A DNA stretch of 64,000 bases from Strigamia acuminata (GCA_949358305.1 OX442324.1:1415501-1479500), one strand, 5' to 3'; positions 41,615 through 54,889 are shown, numbered from the stretch's first letter. Made by a program: numbers and translations. The notes: generated by a model from the letters alone, not told the origin.

Positions 41615-44600
41615 ATGTCCAAGTCCGTCGAAGGAAATTCCGGGCGACTTCCCATTCTCAGCGTAGGAAACTACGGACTGTGGCAGCGCTCAATGCGCAT
41701 GGATTTGCGCAATTTAGACAATTCTAAAACATCACGTGCCTATGCTGGTCAAAAACAGCGTGGGAGAAATCGATCTCGACCCCCTAGACCGTTATCTTCG
41801 GTGCAGTGCTTCAACTGCCAGGAATATGGCCATTATGCTAATAAATGTCCATTACCGCCTCGCCGAGATGACAAGAATCAACCCGCTGCCAATTTCCAAC
41901 GGAAACCCAGAAGTTCTAGCCGTAAACGCAACAAAAACTCTAACCGAGATAATTCGAGGCCAAGGGGGAATTCCAGCGCAAGACGGGAAACAAACTTTTT
42001 CGCCAGTGCGCCTCAATCGATGCCCACAATTCACTTCATGCAATCACATGAGTGGATAGTGGATTGTGGGGCGACCGATCATGTGTGCCACGTCCAAGCA
42101 TGGTTTCAGGACTTTGTCAAAGTTGTGCCCTTTAACATTGCATTGGGTCAAGGACATTCCGAAGTTTTAGGAAAGGGCAAAGTCCAAATTATCTCCATGA
42201 TCAACAACGTAGAATGTGTCGTAAATCTCCAAGATGTGTTGTATGCGCCAAAATTAGAGGCGAATTTGATTTCAGTGTCAAAAATGGACAAAACTAAACA
42301 TCACATCCATATTTGGAATGGAGACGTCTATGTCTACAAATCCGACATTAATCATCCAATGCTCCGGGCCAAAGAAAAGGGCGGCCTTTATTATGTCGAC
42401 GGCTTGAGCCCACCTTCAACACTGAGGTCAACAGTGGATGTACCTATTGCGCAGTCGACCGCTCTGACCCGAACATTAGTCACGACAGAAGAGGATTTCA
42501 TCCAGTATCCAAGGGCAAAGAAAAAGTCGAAAGATCCTGAACTTTTTACTGATTTTCGGCTCAAATTCCCTCCTTTGCCAAATGAGATTCCTCCACCTGC
42601 ACCTATTAAAGTAACCCAGTCCAAGACACCTCCTGTGCCTGTTCATACAAATCCATTACCTCAAGTCCCATCCTTTGCCGACACATTAAAGGCAATTCCT
42701 CCAATTTCCCAACGGAATTCCAATCCAAAACCGAATTCTAAGTCAACCAACGCAAAGACGGTTGCTGCGCCATCGGTCAAAAAGGATGCGACTGGGATAT
42801 GGCACAGCAGATTAGGTCATCTCCACACTAATGCAATGAAACTTTTGGCCGGAAATGACCAAGTGTATGGTGTAACGCCGGCAGAAGTGAACAAGGAACT
42901 CTCTTGTAATCATTGTAGAATTGCGAAATCAACGCGCATTTCTCATAAACCGGATGAGCATCCCATTTCGACAAAGGCTTTAGATCTCCTACACATGGAC
43001 GTGTGAGGAGCCTCAAGAACGACTTCCTACGGAGGCGCGCGTTATGTGCTAACTATTATTGACGACGCCACGCGCTATGCCTGGATATTTCCGATGGCTC
43101 AAAAATCCCAAGTATTTGGACTCTTCAAAGACTACGTCACACGAATCAAACGAGTGACGGGCAAACGAGTGAAGGCCATCCGAACCGACCGAGGAGGGGA
43201 GTTCTTATCAAACGAATTCGACCGCTATTTGAAAGAGACCGGGATTCAAGCCCAGCGGACCAATCCCCATAGCCCCGCTATGAATGGCACAGCGGAGAGA
43301 ATAAACCGCACAATGGCGGATTACACGCGTGCCATCCTAGATGAAACTGGACTTCCGAATGAACTTTGGGCGGAATTCGCAGTGACATTCTCGTATATCA
43401 AGAACAGGTGCCCTCATTCTCGTCTTAAAAATGAGGTGCCTTAATTTTGTGGCGCCGACGTGCCCTTTCACTCCGACACCTTCGGAAATTAGGCTCAAAG
43501 TGCTGGGTACATCACACAGCGCCTGGCAGGGACAAATTGGATCCACGAGCTTGGGAGGGCTATTTAGTTGGTTACGCCACTACAACGCGAGGTTATCGCA
43601 TCTGGAATCCAAAAGACAATAGAGTTATCGAATCAATTCATGTTCAAATTGATGAACGGCAATCCTACAAACGTTCCAATCATTACCGAGGTCCTCAGGA
43701 ACCGTGGATGGGGCCAGATATGGACCAAACGCATCAATCGTCGCAAACTTATCAACCATTGCGCATTTCACAACCGCAAGTGAGGTTTGACGACGGACTG
43801 GAGTATACTGATTGGCCCAAATTTCCGGATTCAGAAGATGAATGTGATACGGATTACGATTCCGATGATTCGGCTCCACCGGGTGCTCAAGCTCGGACCC
43901 CGCCAGCTACTCCACCTCCGGGATCTCCTATTCGAGCTCCATTGATTACTCCAATCATAACGCCAGTTCCTAGTCCTGTCCTTACTCCCGGAAACACACC
44001 AAGTCATACACCACCGGGCTCACCTCCGAGTTTTGTAAATGCTCGCCGAGGCTCTCGTGGAAACGCGCCACAAGCTCATCAAGCAGCCCACCATGGTCCA
44101 CCTCCAACTGGAGCTGCAACTGCGTATAAGTGGCGTTACGTCGGAGGCGATTCAGTGTGTAGACACTGGAAAAGGGAGGAACATTTGCGCAAAGTGCAGG
44201 AACCCGGCAAATTAAAAACAGATGTCTATTATTTCCCAGAAGCAGGACTCCGATTACGTTCTAGAGGTGACGTTGAAGAATTCTGTCATATGAACAACAT
44301 TCCTTATGATCCTGAACTATTTTATTTTGGCAACATGGAATATGAATTAGAAGATCTTCCATTCCCACTTCCCAGAGTGCACCTGTGTCGTCGTGATCCC
44401 ACTAGTTATGCAGAGGCTGTGAGATTTCCGGATGCGACAAAATGGCAGGAAGCCATTAATGAAGAGTTGGACACTTTTGCAAAAAGAGGCGTCTATGAAG
44501 AAGTCCCCAAACCGGAAAACACGACCATATTAGGATGCAAGTGGCTCTTCAAACTGAAGGAAGATGCTCTAGGCAAACCAGCTAGATATCGCGCCAGATT

Positions 44601-45869
44601 AGTAGCACAGGGCTTTCGTCAAATTTTAGGAGTAGACTACGACGAAGTCTTCAGCCCTGTGGTCAACTTTGTATTGATACGCCTATTCTTCTGCCTATTA
44701 GTAGTCCTTAAAGGATGGAAGGACGTGCACTTAGATGTAAAATGCGCGTACCTATACGGCGATCTTGCGCACAAAGTGTATATGCGCATTCCAGCTGGCG
44801 CAACATGTTCTAACCCAAATCATGTTTGGCTCCTGATAAAATCGCTCTATGGACTCCACCAGTCCGGGCGCCAATGGTTTGAAAAACTTGATCAAACATT
44901 GCGCGATTTGGGATTTCGGAGATTACCAGGGTGCAATTGTGTGTACATATACGGAACTTCCGCCGTGATGCTAATATACGTCGATGATATAGTTCTATTT
45001 TACGCGACGGATGGCGTCCTGACGCAATTAATTGCCCTTATTAGCACCAAATTCGATGTCGTGAATTTAGGACCAATTACGAAACTCTTAGGTGTAGAGT
45101 TCATCCGTACTCCCAAAGGAATCTTCATCATTCAACGTGCATACATACAGAAGATTCTCAAGAAATTTGAAATTATCGCCGATAAACTCATCAAGGTCCC
45201 AGTAACACCAGGGACAACGCTCGTCAAAGGGTCGAAAGAGAACTTGCCTGAATTTCCTTATCGTTCGTTAATTGGCTCTCTTCTCTTCCTCGCATCGAGG
45301 ACACGACCTGATATATTATTCTCAGTGATAATGTTGTCACAGTTCAACAATTGCTACAACCACACTCACATCAAGGCGCTCATGCAGGTTGTGCGCTACG
45401 TAGGCAATACTTTGGATTACGCAATTGAACTGTCAAATTGTTCCAATGGACAACTATGGGGATATACTGACGCGTCCTGGGCCTCCGAAGTCAGCACTTC
45501 TTTGAGTTTCGGCGGGTATATAGCCTATATTTGAAACGTCCCCATCGGATGGAGTTGTCGTAAACAAACCAGCGTGGCGTGCTCAACGGTGGAGGCAGAA
45601 TTCGTAGCCCTCGTTGAGTGCGTCAGGGAGCTATAGTGTTCTCCGATGCGCTTTCTTCCATCCAATTCACATCAAATGACGTGGAGAACAGTAAAACGAA
45701 ACATATCCGAGTGAAATTTCATTGGATTCGGGAATGGTACACAGCAGGTGCATTCCAATTGCGCAAAGTCCCCGGATCAATGAACGTGGCAGACATTTTT
45801 ACCAAATGGTTGGGCTCATCTCAACTGCGTCTCCTGATTTCCCGGATTTTCAATTTCAACCTATCGTGA
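41615..45869 (+). pseudogene. Decayed Copia gag-pol
   Basis: The gag is shortened: residues around YGLWQRSMRMDLRN join directly to a basic linker. It is followed by a CCHC knuckle CFNCQEYGHYANKC, protease IVDCGATDHV (Cys in place of Thr/Ser in the catalytic triplet), pre-integrase IWHSRLGHLH, integrase (RTDRGGEF, NGTAERINR), RT (YVDDIVLF) and RNase H (WGYTDASWAS, ...STVEAEFVAL, VADIFTKWLG). Lesions are a TGA where Trp is expected in HMDVWGAS (~43004), a frameshift at ~43440, a stop at ~45532 and a frame break near 45630. It cannot make a functional polyprotein. Confidence 0.9.
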
Positions 45870-46067
45870 CATTCTTAATTTAGTTTTACCCGAATTTTGA
45901 GGATCATCGAGTTCCAGTGGGAATTTTTGGGCTTTCGTAGTGATTAATTTAACAGTACCCGGCTCGATGTTCCGAATTATTATTTTCATTATTATTATTC
46001 TATGTAAAGTTACATTTAAAGTTTTTCCCTTAACTTATTCTTTATTTTTGCGGCTATTTGCCATCGA

Positions 46068-46660
46068 AGGGGGAAATTGTTGTTTATCGATGCCAAACAG
46101 TCCTCCGTACTTGTTTTGCGCATTTCTTAATGTATTACTGCATTATGCAGCCCAAGTGTATTTATTAGGATTTATTTCATTATTTAACATTGGGCATAAT
46201 GCTGCCTCTATTCTGTTTGCTTTTGTATTACTTATTATTAACACCAGATGGTGTACATGTATGTTTTTCACAATCACAATGGCCGCTTGCATGCCAGCAA
46301 GCACTCATGTATTTTCTCCACCTAAATGGACCAAATTATGTAAGCATTTTCGTTTTTATTAAACATTTAGTTTGTTTTTACATTGTGTTTGTCACATATG
46401 AGCACTTTAGAGTGCAGTGACTTTATTTTCCACCATTTTCAAGCGCTGGAGGTGCGCGCACGTCATTGCGCTCATATTCGCCGTGTTTCGGCATTTAAAC
46501 TCGCTTCCACACACAGTATTTCATACTGTGAGCGCACTCCTCTGCTACAGATTCGACGCGTGGGAGCTCGCTAACCAATTTTGGCTGGTGGAAATTTACA
46601 TAGCAGAAGACCATGGTGCAATGCCATGTCCACTACTTGTTTTTTAATTCTTCCAGCTTC
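46068..46660 (+). repeat. Putative 3' LTR remnant of decayed Copia
   Basis: A purine tract GAAGGGGGAAA at 46068-46078 precedes TGTTGTTTATCG, as expected for the start of a 3' LTR. A matching 5' LTR is not seen before 41615, so the boundary at ~46660 is a guess based on where LTR-like AT-rich sequence ends. Confidence 0.4.
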
Positions 46661-47307
46661 CCCTCATCCGGTGGAAGATACTTCGAATTGAGATAGAAAA
46701 TAAGTCCTTTTGACCATTCAACGGCCACTTGGGTTTCTTTAATGGTTTTCTACATCAGGAAGATCTCAATTGTCGGATGTTCAGCCGGAGATGAGTGGAA
46801 GCTTGCGTCAGAGGAGTGCTCAGACAATTCCAGATCGATAAAGGGTGCAGGAAAGACTAAATCCCGCCATATACGCGTCCTAAGCGACAAATCCCGTGGT
46901 AAAACAGGGACTTAAAACTCTTCAGAGTCCATGTCTCCAGGCAGCTCTCCGTTGTATAGGGGCATTTCACTGGGTTCGGAGCCCGTAGAGCGATCCAAGA
47001 CTATGGGAACCTACGGTCTTCCAACTGATCGCTTTACCACAATCTTTTCACACAAACGTCCCCAGTAGGCAGAGAAACTGCACTTGACTCTTCTTCTGAA
47101 GTTGGCGAAGCAAAACGCTTCAACGGCAAAGACCCAGCCCGAGCCGGCTTCCCGACGATGGGATCCTTCCGTGAACGTCCCCTTTTTCTTTTCAGGGATT
47201 CAGCATCCACTGGAAAGACACCCACTGAGCCCAAAGCCGCCCAGGCACTTAATTTGGGCCGCAGGACGCGCTTCTCACGACGCATTGTCACCGCTCTACC
47301 GATCTTA

Positions 47308-47943
47308 CAAGGAGACCGCAAGAGTGTGTAATCCACAATTGTTAAAATTGTTTGCAAATAAAGCATTCACATCACCTAAACAATCTATTTTTCTCATATT
47401 AAAATGCACCTCTCTCTCACATTGTTACAAACAGTAACAACACACAGGATTCCTTACTGTGTGTTGAAACACCATTTTGGTGATTAGCCTGTTCAAACCT
47501 TACTCTGGAACCCAGGTAATTTGATATCACATGATATATGACATCACAACTTTGTTCACCAACATGACTGCCTGCATGAAGCAACAATAGTGTGTTGTGG
47601 TGGCTCAGTGGTTAAGGTAATGAATCAGGAATCTTTCCACACAGGTTCAAATCCTGTTGTCGGTGAAAATTTTTACTTTTATTTTTTCTTTGTTTTTAGC
47701 AGTAAAGTTAATGTTTGTTATTTTATATTTTTTTTAAAATTTTTTTTTATAATTTTAATTATATTAAATTGATTAATTAAAATTTTTTAAAAACAAAGGA
47801 ATCCTGTGTGTTGTTACTGTTTGTAACAATGTGAGAGAGAGGTGCATTTTAATATGAGAAAAATAGATTGTTTAGGTGATGTGAATGCTTTATTTACAAA
47901 CAATTTTAACAATTGTGGATTACACACTCTTGCGGTCTCCTTG
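47308..47943. mobile_element. PIF/Harbinger-like MITE carrying a tRNA-like sequence
   Basis: 636 bp with ~150-bp inverted repeats beginning CAAGGAGACCGCAAGAGTG and flanked by TTA on both sides (47305-47307 and 47944-47946), the PIF/Harbinger target duplication. It interrupts the decayed Gypsy next to its RNase H end. There is no transposase. The unique centre holds a tRNA-like segment and a T-rich tract. Confidence 0.82.
47598..47670 (+). repeat. tRNA-like sequence (Pol III promoter) inside the MITE
   Basis: It has an A-box TGGCTCAGTGGTTAAGG and a B-box GGTTCAAATCC, the latter within a perfect 5-bp T-arm (ACAGG...CCTGT). The acceptor ends do not pair well and a TTTT run follows soon after, so it is a tRNA-derived (SINE-like) promoter rather than a functional tRNA. 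Confidence 0.65.
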
Positions 47944-48899
47944 TTAGAGCTTGATGATTTATACCGAGTCAACTCCTCTAATTCTCGCATTTCGGGAATT
48001 GGCCAGTCGTGGAAGTCGTTGAAATATGCGTAATAACACGACCTGTCCAACGCAGGGCAATCTTCGTCTTCCAGCGCGATTGGCGGGTCGACCGGAGCCC
48101 GGCTCAACGCGTCAGCCACCCGATTCCTCACTCCACTACAGTGAAGGAACGTGAATCGATATTCTGAAAGCGAAAGAACCCAATGCGCCAATCGACCTTT
48201 TGGTTCACGCTGGGAAAAAAGCCACATTAAAGACTTATGGTTACTCCCGAGGTAGAAGTCCATGAGCCCGAGATACGCCCGGAAAGACGGAACGAGCCAC
48301 GCCGCAGCCAGACACTCGATTTTTATGGCTGCGTAACTCTCCATGTACTATCCAAGGCGCGCGACGCAGATGCAATTAGAATGCGTACGTCATCGTGGTC
48401 CGCACCAACGCAACAACGAGCCCCGAACAAGCGGCCTCCGTTCGGGGAACATAAAGCTTCCCCGAATCGGGAATGCCCCTGTGGAGAGCCAACAGCGCAA
48501 TTTGACTTTTCAAGCAATCTTAGGCTGCCCAGTGATCCGCCGTCCACACCCAAGACGCATTCCCACGCATCACTGGACGGAAAACCTCGCAAGTTTTAAA
48601 ATGGCCGAGGGGAAAAGACGAGTAACGTCCAATCATGCCCTTAAAGCATTGAAGCTCTTCAAGGTTGGCTGAAACCGGACGCGCTGGTATATGAACCGGC
48701 CAAAAATTGGGTTTGAGGCCCACCTCGAATTGGGTATTGTTGCAAAAGATGTGAGCAACTGGTTTCAACGCATCAATTAGGTGACTGAAACGTTTCGGCT
48801 CAAGCTGTCTCCACAATTGGTTGTAAACCCAAAAGAGTTAGGTGGAATCTCAATTTAGAGTACACTAAACAAAATTAATGTTGTATTGTCAAGAAGGGT

Positions 48900-49900
48900 G
48901 GGCAACCTTTCCGCCTCAAAGTCGTTAAGGACTTTTTGTCGCCATTATCCACAGGTGGAGAACCCACAACTTTCACCGCAAAGCAGCTGGAAATTGCCTT
49001 TGCTCTTACTTTACGCAATTATATAGCTCTCCGTCACTGGCTCAAACATATGGCCCTCCATTTAGGCTTACGCGTTCACGCCATCCAGGAAACCACATGA
49101 ATGTCCATTTCTGACTCTCAGAGCTCCTACAAGCCGTTACTACTTTGCCCACATGAGAGTAGTCAGAATGCGGTGGCTCGGACAATTTCACCTCAAAAAC
49201 GCGTTTGCCTGGCTCATAGGCGGCTTAATTACCGCAGGCTTCTCCACCCTTAATGGGAATCCGAGAATCCACATTACCTCCGGGCCAACCAAACTCACAG
49301 GCAACTCTGGAACTCACCAGAACCAGTGAGGATTCATGCACTTTTCCCAGGGGTATCGGTTACTTAGGGGACTGTTTCCTTGTCAGAGGAAAGAGGTTTA
49401 CAGGATCGAGTGTCCCGACTTGCTCCTCAGCAAGGAAAGGATATCTAATTCCGTCCCCAGGTAGAAACCAATAGCTATCCCCATGGTTTAAACATAAACC
49501 CACGCCTACTCAACATAGGGGCATCCTGACGACAACGGTCTTATAACCCGTCAATTACTTTGGGCTCTTTAGTCGCCACAAACTCCAGAGCTGACAACAT
49601 TATGGAATTCGTCATTCCAGGGAGAGTCGAGGGTACACCAGACCCAGGCGATGGTTGTGTCAACCAACCAGTTGTTCTGCCAGAGACTTCCGGTGCCAAC
49701 CGCATTATTTCAGTGGTAGCAGGTCCGGTCATTGGTGCAAGACCTTAACCGTTTTCCGGAAATTACCAGGGCTTGAAACAACGAAGCACAGAGCAATGCG
49801 CTTTTCAATATCAAGCGCACACCATCCGCCCCTACGATTGCGCACCCACTTAGTTCCAGGCAACAATTGAATGTCAGGCGAGGTAGCCACTCTAGCAAAA
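48900..49900. other. Unassigned stretch in the decayed Gypsy region
   Basis: Only short broken frames on either strand; I could not match them to a domain. By position it should hold the integrase/RT or protease part of the minus-strand element, heavily mutated. Confidence 0.3.
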
Positions 49901-51940
49901 GAATCAAGCACAAAAGAGTCAAGCGTATATCCACATTGTGCCCCTAACACTTTTCCCCGCAGAGGGCTTGGACTTCGGGGCTTCCGCAGATAAGACGTCT
50001 GTCTGCGATGCCCCAGAAGATTCAGCACACTTTACAGGTCGTGCAACAACACTCTGCGTATCCCCGCTCAAAATAGTTTGACCAAAAACTTCGACCAAAA
50101 CAGTCAGCTCTCGCCTGTCAAATTGAAAATGGTCAGGCGCAGGTTTTACGGTTTCCTTCATCACTTCCAACACCTTCATTACAGTTTCTGGTTCCCTCGA
50201 CTTGGGTTTCAGAACCGAGACCAACCCTCTCTTAACTCCATGCAAGTCAAACGCATGCTGCTGAAAAACACGCAGCTGCAAGTCACTGTCCATCCTTCAA
50301 CCAAAAGAAATGGCTTGAAACAGAGACTGAACGCTATACCTCCCCATCATATCCGTCATTTGTGGTTGTAAGCGATATTGTGCTATTTTCCACTATTGCC
50401 TGTGCCCAGCTACTCCCGTCAACTCTAAATAGCAACCAATTTCACACAAGAAGTCGGTCGTATCTTCTCCCATTTCCCGCCACGCTTGCAACAGGTGCTC
50501 CGTCGCCTCAGTAACAGAAGGGAGAAGGCACTCCGGAAATGCGTTGCAAATTCATCTCAAGCTATATTTTTTGGTTCGCAAGCCCCAAAACCAAATCAAC
50601 GGTTTTTTTTATACAAGCCTTGCAGAACATACAACTGAATATATGCATCCTCCGGAATGCGCATTGACGAAGTGCGCACGAAGTCGCGCCAAGAACAAGT
50701 CAACTGCATTATAAAACGGATGACTCCCGTCAAAAACTGGTATGCATTCTACTCTTAAATATGCCAAGTCTCCATATGGCTGTAAAAAGAACTGGACAGG
50801 GCACAGGGGGACTCGCTGAACACGCGAGTTTACTGATGTACCCTGCGCAGCAGCTGCACATGCAACATCATTAAACAAGGGGAAACTCACATCTGTGTAT
50901 TTAAAACGCGTAATGCCCCTCATCACCTGGCTATTGCACGGTGTTAGTGAATGCATTGCAAACCCTGCATGGGTTGTGACATTCGAAGGTTTCTCCCGGT
51001 AGAAGAGAACTTAAATCTCTTTCATTTCTTCTATCCGCACTAATTTCTTGCCTGCCAAGCTCGCTAGGCATCAGTATGCGAGAATAATGGCCAATATCTA
51101 ATCCAGGCATTTGTTCGCTGGGTATCGGTCTACCGCCAGGCAAGGGGATATGAGGTCCTGGCTGTGGTGGCGGAATTGACCTACCGTCCAGCGGCATGGC
51201 TAAAACTACAATTTCCTGACGAATTATCTGTTGAACCCCCAGCAGAGTCTCTCCCCTCCACTGGAACATTCGATCGTCAACATTTCGACCAAATTGTTTC
51301 ATAGTCGGCTTTACACGTTCTGCCATTGCCATCTCAGCATTTTGCAGAAACAGCACCCCATGCCAATGTGGGGTCCGCTGTCCTGCACTTCCCCCTTCAG
51401 GACTAGTCCTTGGAGGTGCCAAGGGATAAAAGGCAAAGCTGTCTGTGAAGCGGACGTGACTGTCACGAACTCATTGGCCGTGAAGATGGGCTCCGAAGAT
51501 GGAGCAGTCCCTGGATAGTAGGTACTGTCGGTGGTTGGCAGTTGTTCCACCTTCCTCTTACCAGCACCCTCACAGAGATGCATGAAATACGGAGATGCAC
51601 CATCCTTTGTAATGTGTAAGCCATACATTGACCTGGGTTTGGTTGGAATGCGTGCTTGACAGCTGCTCCAGACAGAAGCGCTCCTTTGCTTTACGCATCC
51701 AGCTTGGCCACATGCTTTTCAAATCTTCGCAATGCCCTACTGCCATTACGCGCAAATTCCAAGCGAATTAGCAGCGGAAACAACAAATGGATGATTTAAC
51801 AACAACAAATTTAAAACTTTAAACTTTAAAAGAAGGTGAATAACAACACCAATCGAATCCTTTGCTTTAGCAAATGATAACTGTGCCCACTGTTGTAAAG
51901 TACAGTTTATATGGCACAGCAATCGAAAACTCGAAAATAG

Positions 51941-51958
51941 TCCCGGGTTTCGGCACCA
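51941..51958 (-). promoter_or_regulatory. Primer binding site, tRNA-Phe
   Basis: The minus-strand TGGTGCCGAAACCCGGGA is complementary to the 3' end of animal tRNA-Phe, and lies two bases inside a TGTGATGAATC (plus-strand) LTR terminus. It fixes the right end and orientation of the decayed element to its left. Confidence 0.82.
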
Positions 51959-51960
51959 CG

Positions 51961-53233
51961 TGTGATGAATCGCGTTTCCAAGGTATTTAATGGACGCGTT
52001 TGAAAGACACCGCGATACAGTGATCTCTGGGAGCCTGGTCCTCAGAACCTGCCCGGCCGTGAATGTGCGCCTGGATATAGGTAGCAACACACTCCAGATC
52101 CTGACATTACACGAATATTTATTTTGCCGGGTACTTTCGAGCTGTAAAAAGAGTGACAGAAGTGCTTAGCGGCCACTGGAATCAGAAATCCACGCGTATC
52201 TCGCAACATATCGTATAAACACGAAGTTAAACGGGAACACGCTTTGTTCCAACTCGGAAACAACACGAATCTTAAAGGAAACGCGTGTAATCCCGACGAG
52301 TCGATAATACTAGGCAGTGCTTAACAATTGCCGGAATGAATAACAAAGAGAACTCGCGTATTGTCCCGATGCGTCAGCGTCCGCCTCGCTGTTGAATCTC
52401 GACGAGAAATGAGCGCTAACGCGTACTAATTGGCACGTACGGCTGCCCAAACACATCTAAAATCCAACCAATGCCAAGTTAGGCTAAAGCCCCAAAAAGG
52501 CAGGGCGGCCAAACCGGGCTAATTACCGCGCTGCTCACGCAAGGAACCAAAACACACAAACTCATGGCGCAAATGAATCTCATTCTGGCCCCAAACGGCG
52601 TGTCACGGTGTTAAAATCAAATAAAGAGGAAAAGCAAAGGAAATTCGAATGGATAAAACCGTGAATTTAATCACGTATGATGATGGAAAAAGCCTGTGAC
52701 CATGTTTCAGGTCAACAGGGCAAGGGATAGCTTAGTGGCAGCTCCCTAGTGAGTTGTGCAGGCATTCTGAGGTTGCCGGCTCAAAAGAGCTCTTATACTT
52801 CCAAAGCTCAAAGCACAACTCACTAGGCAGTGGGAAAAAAGGGTGAGAGGTAAACTTGGTCCAGAATAGACTGGGCCAAGCTTAAACCAATCACAGAAGA
52901 GCAAATCAACCAATCCGGTGGTTTGGTGCATGCCAAATGAGCATGACTCATGACAACACACCGAATCAGCTGATATGCAAAGTAGGAAGCGGACAGAAAA
53001 AGAACAGAAATAGAAAAGACAGGAAAGAGCAAGTGAAAATAGGACAGAATTAGGAAAAGTTAGGAGAAACTAAGGGAAAACCAACACAAATGAGGATGTG
53101 AAATAAAACAAATACAAGGTTAGGAATTAGGCTCAGTTTAGGGTTATTTTAGCAAACAAAATACAACAATTAGAATTCAAACAAACAGGGAAAAGCGCGT
53201 ATTATTTAACGCGTGAAAACCTGGACCGTGACA
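51961..53233 (-). repeat. LTR region of the tRNA-Phe element (edges partly uncertain)
   Basis: The inner end at 51961 is set by the primer site. The outer end is either 53233 (ACCGTGACA, one 1273-bp LTR) or earlier: a perfect inverted pair TGTCACGGT (52601-52609) and ACCGTGACA (53225-53233) could instead mark a separate 633-bp LTR. No target duplication supports either reading. The right edge lies 80 bp from the stop of the NVL fragment. Confidence 0.5.
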
Positions 53234-53312
53234 AAAGTATCAATAAAAAAAGTATCAAAGCAAAAAAAAATCCTGTTTCCCTCATTTCATTTTCTGATAA
53301 ATCAAATCACCG

Positions 53313-53895
53313 TCACTTTTCTTCAGTGGTTTTGGTTTGTGTCGATGTCTCAATTTTCCTCCTTTTCCGCTTTTTACTTCCATCCTCGACCAACTGCACC
53401 TCGTTCTCCTCTCTAACCGACGTGTTTTGATTGAATTTACTGGCGTATAATTTACGCAAACTCTTGTTAATCATATTATTGTCCTCCACTTCAACGTAAT
53501 TCTCGTTATCGGATGAAAAATCGGGCGAAGGCACATCTCCACACCTGTATTAAAATAAAAACAAATCAGACACTATTTTTAAAACGCAATTTCTCCTCTA
53601 ATTTCACCTATTTGGTTGCTTGCTTTCGTTAAAGATAACTTCAAAATCTATAACAGAATTTAAAAAAATCAAAAAATTAATTAAATAAATTTAAATAATA
53701 TAAAATATCCACTCAAATCACCTTTTTCGACTTCCAAACGAAAAGGATGTTTCTTTTTTCGACCATAATCCCTGAAATTTCAATAAAATGTAAAAAAATT
53801 TCGAAAAAAATTAGTAAAAAAATATATTTTTACTTATATTGATGCTGTAAATGATTTGCGATTTTCTCTATGTCCACCATTTCGTTTCCATCTGT
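53313..53895 (-). CDS. NVL: NVL N-terminal domain, partial gene (4 exons)
   Basis: Minus-strand exons 53895-53834, 53771-53722, 53647-53608 and 53544-53313 have GT-AG borders and phases that agree throughout. The joined frame matches the N-terminal nucleolin-binding domain of NVL (nuclear VCP-like), a AAA ATPase acting in the nucleolus on 60S ribosome biogenesis. The key match is QYKDYGRKKKHPFRLEVEK, spanning two splice junctions. An acidic stretch, NKSLRKLYASKF and a basic nuclear-localisation-like run (KKRKRRK) follow. The last exon stops after ~130 residues, so both AAA ATPase domains are missing. A possible donor (GTGACG) next to the stop could once have led on. LTR DNA begins 80 bp downstream, so truncation by insertion is likely. 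The first exon with its ATG is not certain. Confidence 0.78.
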
Positions 53896-54196
53896 CTGTA
53901 AATACTAAAAAATAAGGGAGAGACGGCTTCTTTGCGGTGCGCGGTTAGAATTTGCAAACTGCTGCGCCGAATTCTGTAAATGAAGAAAAACATTTTATAT
54001 TTCGTTACAAATAAATAAACCTGCTACGATCTTCTTACTGTCCATCCCCAGGAAGGGAAGAGGCAAAGCGCCCAGTTGCTGTTCCAAGGCATATTCGATG
54101 TCAAAATGATTGTGTTCAACGCTAGCTATGATTTCCAAGTAAACAAAACAGGTCAGCCATTTTGAATCCAGGTTTGTTCTGTGATGTCATACAAAC

Positions 54197-54865
54197 TCAG
54201 TGGATTTTCATGCCTCTGGTGGGCAAACTTGAAACAGCAGCATTGCAGGGAAGTTTTTTTTGTCCATGACTGTACTGCGTCCAGGCCTCTTCGGACTTGC
54301 CTGTGAAAGGTGTGATGTTGCCAAGCAAATGCAAAGGGCGATCCGTTTGCGCCTTGACCAAGGAGGAAATTGCCGCTATCAAGTCGGTTGTGGATAACGA
54401 CGATGACGGCAGCGACGGCGGGATCGTTTGTTTTGTCGGGTCCGTCATGGCGATCGCTACAAGAACAAAGGTGACATAAGCTCCGAATATTAAACTTAAA
54501 ACAAAATTACGAACGACTACGTATCTCAAACCGTTCGCACACATTCGAAGTTGTGTGAGTTCAAATCCGCCTTTTGGTTAAAATCCTCGTCGCCAGCTTG
54601 TCGAATCCGGAGTTAATTAAAAGACGAGTCCGTTGCACAGTTAGTTATTGCGTTTGATTGCACCACGACTTTGATTACATTAATGTGTTTAGAAACACTA
54701 ATTTTGACAGTCGTTATCACTCGTTTGTCTACAAGATCGTTGCTACATGTTTACATTTCGAGTTCAGTTTTAGTTCTAATTTTTTACAATAGGTATGTTA
54801 TCGTTACACATTTTGATTCTTATGTTACAATAAAGAAAATACGAATACATTTTGATTGTTTTGCA
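54197..54865 (-). mobile_element. 5' end of a Mag-like Gypsy element
   Basis: A candidate LTR (54599-54865), a primer site TGGCGACGAGGAT (54595-54583, matching the 3' end of tRNA-Ser(GCT)) and the first ~84 codons of a Gag from the ATG at 54448 (MTDPTKQTIPPSLPSSSLS, ...PFTGKSEEAWTQY). The rest of the element is missing; left of ~54200 the sequence resembles MITE interiors seen at 57.8 kb. A truncated, non-functional remnant. Confidence 0.65.
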
Positions 54866-54889
54866 TAATTGGTGGATTTATAGATGAAA

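Larger units (their letters stand above)
46660..51958 (-). mobile_element. Decayed Gypsy-like element body
   Basis: The minus strand contains scattered Gypsy pieces and a primer site at its right end. RT thumb (ELQCFKGMIGRYSSF) is at 48520-48816. RNase H pieces (...ESYAAIKIECLAAAW, SLMWLFSQREPKGRLAHW, NRVADALSRAPVDPP) lie at ~47990-48500 and are broken by frameshifts. Gag-like Pro-rich and charged frames are at 49919-50293 and 50609-51422. Protease and integrase could not be located with confidence. It is interrupted by the MITE at 47308-47943. Confidence 0.6.

Noticed and set aside
47598-47670. Functional tRNA gene
   Set aside because: The A-box, B-box and T-arm are good, but the acceptor ends do not pair and no convincing anticodon arm forms.
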